From NCBI GenBank assembly GCA_963978545.1, contig OZ021732.1, positions 31,030,123-31,094,122 of the forward strand: a DNA stretch of 64,000 bases. Reading direction: 5' to 3'. The notes beneath the pieces are model-generated. The model made no database searches. It was not told where the DNA came from and worked only from the letters and a program-made list of their open reading frames with translations. This DNA is from Linyphia triangularis. Lineage: Eukaryota; Arthropoda; Arachnida; Araneae; Linyphiidae. Each line of letters starts with the position of its first letter. The first letter of the stretch is position 1. Both the position numbers and the translations under genes were made by a program. Positions 56,365 to 64,000 of the stretch are shown piece after piece.

Positions 56365-57353
56365 TACATAATAGATTTGAGTTCAAAAAATTAATATTTA
56401 ATGAATAAAAATATATAGCTGCTCCATCCTTTAAATGATTGTGCATATACTTATACACATACTTTTTTTTATGGAAGTATATTCCCAGGTGTGTTAAAAT
56501 ATTTATCAGAAATTAGTACATTTTAAATTTTAAAGAAATTATTTACCTAGCATGTAAATAAAGTGTGATTTCTTACTTTTTTTACCTAATATGTGTGTTA
56601 GTAATACTAATAAAGATATGATAACTAATAAATTTTTATAAATAGTATGTTGATTTTTATTGCCTGAGATGTAACGTAGACACAATTTGGTTTCTTTAAA
56701 TCAATTCCTCAAGTATGATGCATATCTAATTGTATTTTTTAAAAGTTATTTGGCTAACTTTTAAAAGACACCTGTATTCGACAAAGAAATTGTCTGTACC
56801 CTTCCTCATGGAAAATTTAAAAGTGTAAGTTACCAAACAAAAGAATGCTTATTATTTGCCAAGTTAGGACATTTAGCCATTGAATTTAATTCAACCGATT
56901 CCCTAGCATAGAATGATGTTCGATGGAGGTACCTAAATTAGCAGTTATCTGTCGGGGTATATAGCCATGCCAGAAAACTTGTATTCGCCTAAGACCAAGG
57001 TTGTGTGCCTTCGCTTAATATCTAAATAACTCTGGTGTAGAATTTTCAGTCAGTGTAAAATAATTTTAAAAATGTGCTTTTTACAATAGCAAACAAGATG
57101 CTGCAGTATAATCTATCCTTAGAATACCAGCTAGATGCCTAAAAACATCATTAAATAGTCTAAATTAACAAGCAGAAAAAAATTTCAGCTGGTGGTATAA
57201 AACAACTTTATTTTTTTTTTACATGTTTTTAGCACCTCTCCACCCACAATCACCGCAGTCTAGGCAGCTGAATTAGATTTTTTACATTACCTCTTAGCTA
57301 ACAATTGTTACACAATTTAGTCAGTGAAAAATGACTGAAAGTGTTTCTGTCTC
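56365..57353. other. Intergenic, nothing bounded
   Basis: AT-rich with no recognised gene or repeat edge before the inverted copia fragment. Confidence 0.4.
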
Positions 57354-57693
57354 AATACACAGTTATATTTTGATACAATCCTACACCCATTATTCATCAT
57401 TGCAGTAACAGAAAGTAAATTATTTCTTAAATCAGGTACAAATGAAACATTATCCATGGTTATGTTTACTGAATTTTTGTTACTTACAGTATTTGCTCTG
57501 ACTGTACCTTTACCTTCAGAAGTTATTTTCGAATCTTTTCCAGCTAGATAGATATCGTTGACTTCTGGAACAAGTTCTGTGAACCAAAACCTGTCTTTAG
57601 ACATGTGCGTTGACGCTCCACTGTCAAGAACCCATGTGTTATCGCACTGTTCTTTCTCCTGTGCAGAAACTTGTAGAGCAGATTTGTTTTCTT
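57354..57693 (-). pseudogene. Inverted fragment of copia gag-protease
   Basis: This 340-bp block is the inverse of 59612-59951 in the full element and encodes the same residues across the protease start (WVLDSGASTHM region). It is cut off abruptly at both ends, with no LTR or target duplication. The apparent identity means it was copied recently from this element or a sibling. Confidence 0.93.
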
Positions 57694-57961
57694 AGTTGAC
57701 TAAATTTTATTTCATTCTCATGTACATATTACAGTGAAAGCCCGAAATCCCTTAGAACCTAAATAATCTAGGGAAACTGCATTCTAACTAGGAACTCTGG
57801 TTAAAACGTGTTTTAACCTATTTATTTCAGTTAAAACCAGTTCTAATCAATTAATTTCAGTTAAACCCATTCTAACTGAGAGATCTCAATTAGAACACGT
57901 TTTGATTCGTTCTAACGTATTTTGTTCAGTTAAAACCGGTTAAAGATTGGTTGCTAGTTAA
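57694..57961. repeat. Spacer with degenerate ttaaaacc/ttctaac repeats
   Basis: Variants of atttcagttaaaaccagttc occur at about 57825, 57855 and 57927, alternating with ttctaac strings. The start acagtgaaagcccgaaatcc resembles a mariner-type MITE end, but no second end was found. Confidence 0.3.
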
Positions 57962-58438
57962 ATTTTTATGGTAAAGAACAACAAATGGTAGCAGAGCGTG
58001 GTTAGTTAGGGTTGAACTATGTGTTAAAACGAAACTTACGAAACGATACTTCGTGACTGTATGCTCAAACGAAACTTAGTGATCAATCGAAATTCTTTGT
58101 GATTTGCGTGTGAAAAATGGAACGTTTAAATGTTCCTGAACTGACTGGAAATAATTATTTTATTTGGGCCCTGAAAATCAAAGCGGCACTAACGTTAAAA
58201 AGACTGGATGCAGTAATATTCGAAGTGAAACCAGAAGATCTGGAAGGAGATGCGGCTGCACTATGGATACAGAAAAATGCCGATGCCGTTGCATATATCA
58301 AGTTATCCTTATCAGATGAACAATCACTCCAGTACGCGGCTGAAGAAGACGCAAAAACTTTGTGGGAGAAGATTAAAGCAAACTTTACCGGCCAAGCTGA
58401 AGACAGAAAAATTGATGCCGGAAACGAACTTAAAAATA
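57962..58438 (+). pseudogene. Partial direct copy of copia 5' end (LTR tail, leader, gag start)
   Basis: It matches 58688-59164 over 477 bp with about one difference (aatcgaaa versus aaacgaaa). It comprises the last 22 bp of an LTR, the primer-binding site, the leader and the first ~107 gag codons from the ATG at 58117. It ends directly at the 5' LTR of the complete element, so gag reads into LTR sequence and stops at 58729-58731, a 204-codon chimera. The rest of this copy is absent. Confidence 0.93.
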
Positions 58439-58709
58439 TGGTATTGGAGCGAGCGAACTATATTTTATGCGGATTAATACAAGATCCGTGTAGGTGTAGT
58501 TTGTTCGTCCCTCTACCGGGAAACCATCATTCCTTTGGCAGACATGAAAGTGTAAAGATCTGTGTGGTTCTGTCTGATGTTTGTAGGCTGTGTGCCGAAT
58601 TGGTTCTTAGTGAACTTTATCTCCGTAGTTCGTTAATCGTCCGTCCTGTCATTAAATGTATTTGTCTACCCTACCTCATGGACTATTATTTTTATGGTAA
58701 AGAACAACA
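58439..58709 (+). repeat. Copia 5' LTR
   Basis: It reads tggtattggagcgagcgaac through ggtaaagaacaaca. It lacks the TGT that precedes tggtatt in the 3' copy (62787), so its very first bases were lost at the junction with the partial gag. Confidence 0.93.
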
Positions 58710-58711
58710 AA

Positions 58712-58723
58712 TGGTAGCAGAGC
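58712..58723 (+). other. Copia primer-binding site
   Basis: tggtagcagagc lies 2 nt after the 5' LTR and resembles the common copia site TGGTATCAGAGC, which pairs with initiator tRNA-Met. A second copy is in the partial unit at 57986-57997. Confidence 0.75.
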
Positions 58724-58842
58724 GTGGTTAGTTAGGGTTGAACTATGTGTTAAAACGAAACTTACGAAACGATACTTCGTGACTGTATGCTCAAACGAAA
58801 CTTAGTGATCAAACGAAATTCTTTGTGATTTGCGTGTGAAAA

Positions 58843-61668
58843 ATGGAACGTTTAAATGTTCCTGAACTGACTGGAAATAATTATTTTATTTGGGCCCTGA
58901 AAATCAAAGCGGCACTAACGTTAAAAAGACTGGATGCAGTAATATTCGAAGTGAAACCAGAAGATCTGGAAGGAGATGCGGCTGCACTATGGATACAGAA
59001 AAATGCCGATGCCGTTGCATATATCAAGTTATCCTTATCAGATGAACAATCACTCCAGTACGCGGCTGAAGAAGACGCAAAAACTTTGTGGGAGAAGATT
59101 AAAGCAAACTTTACCGGCCAAGCTGAAGACAGAAAAATTGATGCCGGAAACGAACTTAAAAATATAGAAATTCGACACAACGAAGCAGCAAATGATTATA
59201 TTGCGAGAGCAAGAGGTGTATCTACAAAGTGCCAATCACTTGGACTTGAAATTTCTCATCGAGAACTGGTGTACTATACTGTTCGTGGACCGAGTGGAAA
59301 ATACACGAAAGTTAGAGAAATATTAAAAACGCAGCGTGAGAAGAGTTTAGAGGAAGTGCTGGAGATTCTACGTGAAGAAGAAAAAAGTTTCGGTTCGACA
59401 AACAACCGACATGCTGAGGGGATCAATGCCGAAGCATTCTACTCAAGGAAGAAGCAGAATTCAAATTCAAGAGTGTGCTACATATGTAGACTTCCAGGGC
59501 ACATTGCCAGATCGTGTTTTCAAAGAAATAAGAATCGTGGAAGTGACATTTCGTGTGGTAACAGAGGATCTAAGTACGAAAACGGAAATAACCGAACTGT
59601 GAACTATACAAAAGAAAACAAATCTGCTCTACAAGTTTCTGCACAGGAGAAAGAACAGTGCGATAACACATGGGTTCTTGACAGTGGAGCGTCAACGCAC
59701 ATGTCTAAAGACAGGTTTTGGTTCACAGAACTTGTTCCAGAAGTCAACGATATCTATCTAGCTGGAAAAGATTCGAAAATAACTTCTGAAGGTAAAGGTA
59801 CAGTCAGAGCAAATACTGTAAGTAACAAAAATTCAGTAAACATAACCATGGATAATGTTTCATTTGTACCTGATTTAAGAAATAATTTACTTTCTGTTAC
59901 TGCAATGATGAATAATGGGTGTAGGATTGTATCAAAATATAACTGTGTATTAATTTTTGATAAAAATAATAAGTTTGTAACTAAAGCAGTTCTGAATGAT
60001 AATAGATTAGAAGTGTATTTGAAACCATTTTGTGATCCTGAGTGTAATATTTCTAGTGCTAGTAATTATGAAATTTGGCACAATAGATTATGTCACTTAA
60101 ATCCTAAATATATGACTATAATGAAGGAGTATATTAATCTTAATGATGTAAAAGATTTTAGTTGTGAAGTGTGTGATACAAGTAAGATAACTAGAAAAAG
60201 TCATCCTAGTATTGATATTAATCAAAGTTCTGAAATTTTAGAATTAGTTCATGTGGATCTGTGTGGTCCTGTACAATCAGAATCATTGGGAGGTTCTAAG
60301 TACTTTATGGTAGTAGTGGATGATTATTCTGGAATGTATTTTACATACTTCATGACATGTAAAAGTGAAGTGTTAAATGTGCTTTCTCAGTTTAAAGCTA
60401 AGTATGAAAATCTTACAGGTAAAAGAATTAAAAGGTTGCGAACTGATAACGGTAGAGAATTCGTAAATGAACAAGTGGATAATTTTCTTGCTAGTTCAGG
60501 TATTGCACACGAAAAAACAATTCCATACAACGCAGAATCAAACGGGAAGGTGGAAAGGGCGAACAGAGTTCTTTTAGATCGGGCAAGATCTATTTTATAC
60601 GAAAGTAAACTTCCATTTAAATTTTGGGCAGAAGCAATAAATTATTGTACACGTGTATCGAATGTCACGCCCCGTAAAGGAAAAGAAAAAATTCCATTAG
60701 AATCTTGGACTGGTAAGAAACCGAAATTAAATTATTTAAAAAAGTTTGGTTGTATGGCTTATTTTCATGTTCCGAAAATAAAGAGAAATAAATTCGATAT
60801 TTCGGGAAAGAAAGGCATCTTAGTAGGTTATTCACGAGAAAGAATAGGGTATCGTATTTACGATCCAAGCATAAATAAAATAATTGAAGAAAGATCCGTT
60901 ATATTCAACGAACACATAAAAGGAAGTACATTAATTCAAAACGAAAAACAAGAGTTATGGGATATTGAAGGATTAAATAAAAACCGTTTCCAAGAAGAAA
61001 TAAAAAACAAAACGGCGGATTTCTTTTTGAGTGAAGAACTCAGTGATAAAACACAAAATAGTTTATTGCCGACTGTTGCGCAATCAGAATCGAATGACGA
61101 GCAGGTGTTAAATTCAAATGATAAACAGCTAAGGCGATCGGAACGAATAAAAAATAAATTAATAATCGCAAATCTTAGTGAATGCATTCCTCAAAATATT
61201 TCTGACGCGAAGCTAAGTAACAATTGGTTAAGATGGGAGAAGGCAATTAATAATGAGCTTGATTCATTGAATAAGCATAAAGTTTGGGAAATTGTTGATA
61301 TGCCAGGACACGATACGAAGTTAATCAAAAGCAAGTGTATTTTTTCTATTAAAAATAATGATGTGTATAAAGCGCGACTTGTTGCCACAGCTTTTAATCA
61401 AATAAAGAATGTTGATTATTCAGAAACATATTCACCAGTCGTAAATATTGAGAGCTTCAGAATTTTAATAGCAATCGCTGCAAAATTAAATTTGATTGTT
61501 GGATTTTTTGATATAAAGACTGCATACTTGTATAGTGAACTAGAAGAGACCGTTTATATGTTACCTCCACCAGGTTTTGAAACAATTATAGGTGAAGGGA
61601 AAGTTTGTAAATTAAAGAAAAGTTTGTATGGGTTACCACAGAGCTCAAGGAATTTCTATTTAAAATAA
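58843..61668 (+). CDS. Copia Gag-protease-integrase-RT (5' part of polyprotein)
   Basis: 941 residues. An N-terminal gag domain (NNYFIWALKIKAAL) is followed by a CCHC zinc knuckle at residues 212-225 (CYICRLPGHIARSC). The aspartic protease DSGA has D280. The integrase HHCC motif starts at H413. The catalytic triad is D472, D535, E571, the last pair spaced 35 residues as in D,D35E integrases. The RT N-terminal half includes FFDIKTAYL. Translation stops at TAA 61666-61668, in the middle of RT right after SLYGLPQSSRNFYLK. The product would be packaged in cytoplasmic particles. The break is consistent with a 1-2 nt indel; everything upstream is open, and translation from the ATG gives the expected copia start. 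Confidence 0.93.
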   Translation: MERLNVPELTGNNYFIWALKIKAALTLKRLDAVIFEVKPEDLEGDAAALWIQKNADAVAYIKLSLSDEQSLQYAAEEDAKTLWEKIKANFTGQAEDRKIDAGNELKNIEIRHNEAANDYIARARGVSTKCQSLGLEISHRELVYYTVRGPSGKYTKVREILKTQREKSLEEVLEILREEEKSFGSTNNRHAEGINAEAFYSRKKQNSNSRVCYICRLPGHIARSCFQRNKNRGSDISCGNRGSKYENGNNRTVNYTKENKSALQVSAQEKEQCDNTWVLDSGASTHMSKDRFWFTELVPEVNDIYLAGKDSKITSEGKGTVRANTVSNKNSVNITMDNVSFVPDLRNNLLSVTAMMNNGCRIVSKYNCVLIFDKNNKFVTKAVLNDNRLEVYLKPFCDPECNISSASNYEIWHNRLCHLNPKYMTIMKEYINLNDVKDFSCEVCDTSKITRKSHPSIDINQSSEILELVHVDLCGPVQSESLGGSKYFMVVVDDYSGMYFTYFMTCKSEVLNVLSQFKAKYENLTGKRIKRLRTDNGREFVNEQVDNFLASSGIAHEKTIPYNAESNGKVERANRVLLDRARSILYESKLPFKFWAEAINYCTRVSNVTPRKGKEKIPLESWTGKKPKLNYLKKFGCMAYFHVPKIKRNKFDISGKKGILVGYSRERIGYRIYDPSINKIIEERSVIFNEHIKGSTLIQNEKQELWDIEGLNKNRFQEEIKNKTADFFLSEELSDKTQNSLLPTVAQSESNDEQVLNSNDKQLRRSERIKNKLIIANLSECIPQNISDAKLSNNWLRWEKAINNELDSLNKHKVWEIVDMPGHDTKLIKSKCIFSIKNNDVYKARLVATAFNQIKNVDYSETYSPVVNIESFRILIAIAAKLNLIVGFFDIKTAYLYSELEETVYMLPPPGFETIIGEGKVCKLKKSLYGLPQSSRNFYLK

Positions 61669-62702
61669 AAGGGGAATTGGAAAACATTGGATTATTACAA
61701 TTAGCATCTGATGATTGTATATTTATGAAAGTTGATAATGGAAACATTTTCATTTTATGTATGTATGTGGATGATTTGGCTATATTTTATAATTCTAAAG
61801 AAATGTGTGATAATATTGTTACTCAAATTAGGAATATATTTGAACTGCATGAAAATGAAAAATGTAAGTTTTTGGGTTTAGAGATATTTAAAGATGATAA
61901 AGGTATTGGTTTATCTCAATCTGAATACATTGAGTTCTTATTGACTAAACATAATTTGGAGAATTGTAAATCTGTAAAAACTCCTATTGTAAAAGGGGAA
62001 GATAAAAGTTTTCCTCTCTCAGATGATTTGATAGATATAACTATGTATCAAGAATTACTTGGTGAACTTTTATTTTTGGCAAATCGAACTCGTCCTGACA
62101 TTTCATTTGTAACAACGTATTTATCACAGTTTAATCATAAACCAGAAAAGAGGCATTATCTTTTGGCTAAAAGGGTTCTAAGGTATTTACAAGGAACAAA
62201 AGATAAGAAATTGTTTTATAGTAATGAGTTTGGTTATTTAAATGCATGTTCTGATGCAAGTTGGGGTAATGCAGAAAATGCTAAGTCTTTTTCTGGAAGT
62301 GTTATTTTATTAGGTGATTCTTTGATTTCTTGGAAGTGTCAAAAACAAAAAAGTGTTAGTCTTTCAACTTGTGAAGCTGAATTGTTTGCTATTTCAGAAA
62401 CATGTAAAAATATTATTTGGACATTGGATTTGTTAAATGAGTTGTCATTTAAACAATTTATAGACGATAGTGTAATTTTGTATTCAGATAGTCAAGCAGC
62501 TATTCAATATGTTAAAGGTACGAAATCTTCGAATAAGTCAAGGCATATGAATTTACGTTTTCATTTTGTCAAGGACTTGTTGATGGACAATGTAATTAAA
62601 TTGAAATATTTACAGACTGAATATATGATTGCAGATTTTCTTACCAAAGCCGTTAATGAAGAAAAATTGTTATATTCACTGAAAGGTATTTCATTAGTGT
62701 AA
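61669..62702 (+). pseudogene. Copia RT (3' half) and RNase H, out of frame
   Basis: Continuous coding in another frame directly after the break, ending TAA at 62700-62702. It contains the RT active site YVDD (about 61764-61775), RTRPDISF and YLSQF, then RNase H with CSDASWG, STCEAELFAIS and DSQAAIQ. There is no start codon of its own near the 5' edge, so it would be made only if the frame were restored naturally by another copy or by recoding. Together with the upstream part it covers a full copia polyprotein. Confidence 0.92.
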
Positions 62703-62789
62703 AGGTATTTTATGTATTATTATATGTCATTGTATTGTATGAGTTTGTATGTTTATGATAAAATATTGTTACTCGCAGGAGGGGTGTGT

Positions 62790-63060
62790 TGGTATTGGAG
62801 CGAGCGAACTATATTTTATGCGGATTAATACAAGATCCGTGTAGGTGTAGTTTGTTCGTCCCTCTACCGGGAAACCATCATTCCTTTGGCAGACATGAAA
62901 GTGTAAAGATCTGTGTGGTTCTGTCTGATGTTTGTAGGCTGTGTGCCGAATTGGTTCTTAGTGAACTTTATCTCCGTAGTTCGTTAATCGTCCGTCCTGT
63001 CATTAAATGTATTTGTCTACCCTACCTCATGGACTATTATTTTTATGGTAAAGAACAACA
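62790..63060 (+). repeat. Copia 3' LTR
   Basis: 271 bp matching the 5' LTR without visible differences. It is preceded by the purine-rich caggaggggtg tract (plus-strand primer) and TGT, so the true LTR start may be 62787. Confidence 0.93.
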
Positions 63061-63248
63061 AAATTATTCAGATTCAATTGCATAGGATTTGAATTTTTTA
63101 AAATGAAATATATTATTTCTCTCATGTGAAATCAATCTATCACTATCCATCATTAACATCTTTTTTTCCTGCATACCCCCCCCCCCCCCCCTTCCTAAGA
63201 CATTTCACTTATCTATGGGGTATGCGTAGCAAAGGTTGAGAAACAGTG
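63061..63248. repeat. hAT-like right-end remnant
   Basis: It ends ggttgagaaacagtg at 63248, the inverse of a CACTGTTTCTCAACC hAT terminus, with a 16-nt C run (63176-63191) just inside. The left part is replaced by the copia element or lost. Confidence 0.5.
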
Positions 63249-63521
63249 TTCTATTCAATGATTTAATATGGCCCATAAGGGACATTTATACGAGGATAGT
63301 AAAACGGTGAGTACGCTCCGACAGAGAATTGGACAGTTTTCTGTTCTGGAAAGTGCGCATCTACACAGGGAAAGTAAAACGGTTAGTAATTTGGTGTTGA
63401 AGATAGATGTTTGATTGAAATTTAATTCTGAATTGGTTGAGAAAGTGTGAAGAAGTGTTTGCGATTTAATTGTTATATTGGTGTCGGACTCTGATGAAGC
63501 TTTTGACGAAACTGTGGGTGA

Positions 63522-63680
63522 ATTAATGCGTATTTGAATGAAGAATTAAAAGATATTTTAAATTGGCACACAACCTCATGGGTCAAAGACTGGGTTCGTA
63601 AAAGAGATATTCTCCGTATATACGAAATAATTATTCACGAATTTCCAATTGAAGATCCTCAAGAACAGAAAATGTTGTAG
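63522..63680 (+). pseudogene. Possible PIF/Harbinger transposase relic
   Basis: A frame without a start encodes WHTTSWVKDWVRKRDILRIY, then EFPIEDPQEQKML and a stop. This recalls the W-rWVRPWxxRR...EDPxxFRNFLRM start of Harbinger-type nucleases. It is short and there is no downstream catalytic part in the window. The match is from memory of the family pattern. Confidence 0.3.
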
Positions 63681-64000
63681 AATTACCGTTAACAATTTTA
63701 AGAAGTAGTTACAACTTTTAGGAGCCTCTTATTTAGGGATTTTTTGACACAAAATTACCACCATCGATATTCAAAAATAAATACTTAAATGTGTAAAAAT
63801 ATTGTTTAATGTTTAAAAGAAGAAAATAACTTATTAGCTGCATATATATATTATTTAAAAAATGAATACAAAGAAAATAAAGATTTCGAAAATAATTCAT
63901 TTATATATATTTAAGTTATCTACAAAGACATAAATTTCATCAAACAAAAGTATTAATATTCATATACTATTTTAAGGTTTTTATATGCTTAATAAATTAA
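63681..64000. other. Window end, nothing recognised
   Basis: AT-rich non-coding sequence after the possible Harbinger relic. Confidence 0.4.

Larger units (their letters stand above)
58439..63060 (+). mobile_element. Ty1/copia LTR retrotransposon, nearly intact and young
   Basis: Order: 5' LTR 58439-58709, primer-binding site tggtagcagagc at 58712-58723, gag-pol from 58843, a G-rich polypurine tract just before the 3' LTR, and 3' LTR 62790-63060. The LTRs are both 271 bp and appear identical, so insertion is recent. Protease-integrase-RT/RNase H order defines copia. A single frame break at about 61666 separates the two pol parts. The 5' LTR is fused to gag of a partial copy instead of a clean target duplication. 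Confidence 0.95.

Noticed and set aside
58881..59235. Minus-strand open frames within copia gag
   Set aside because: They are antisense shadows of the gag coding sequence.

Overview
The window is AT-rich, intron-rich animal nuclear DNA dense with transposons. The two host genes are coded on small exons with GT-AG introns and long intronic repeats. The proteins point to an arthropod, and a chelicerate such as a spider is my best guess. That placement is an inference from gene style and repeat load, not a proof. There are no operons or bacterial signals.

Host genes. (1) A syntaxin-1A type t-SNARE gene lies on the + strand, 8532-22250. Seven internal coding exons encode Habc helices and the SNARE motif, followed by two alternative terminal exons (19701-19784 and 22170-22250). 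Each terminal exon supplies its own transmembrane anchor. The N-terminal exon(s), about 35 residues, are not visible and are presumably upstream of the window. (2) The catalytic subunit of protein phosphatase 4 lies on the - strand, 50019-36211. Seven coding exons sum to exactly 924 nt, giving 307 residues plus a stop, the usual length of the family, and no part is missing. The two genes converge tail to tail across about 14 kb of non-coding sequence.

Mobile DNA fills most of the rest. 1-8.5 kb: a small retroposon-like insert, two dead hAT elements with perfect 8-bp target duplications, and a TA-flanked MITE. 13-17 kb: a hAT-like insertion and related repeat ends inside a syntaxin intron. 21 kb: a tRNA-derived SINE with a 14-bp target duplication. 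29.5-35.3 kb: a hAT MITE, SINE-like repeats and other terminal-inverted-repeat elements. The PP4c introns carry a near-perfect palindrome, a TTAA-flanked element with an internal tandem duplication, a nest of at least six elements (42.7-46.9 kb) and a large foldback. Upstream of PP4c are a TTAA foldback, a duplicated 157-bp block, a non-autonomous Helitron with internal tandem repeats, and a very young Ty1/copia retrotransposon (58439-63060). The copia element has two LTRs that read as identical, one frameshift in pol, a partial direct copy fused in front of it and an inverted fragment further upstream.

The best leads are the choice of membrane anchor in syntaxin, the rearranged young copia locus, the hairpin-forming elements inside PP4c introns, and a repeat family present twice, in which one copy serves as the empty site that proves nested insertions in the other. 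I did not find a convincing undescribed molecular system beyond these.
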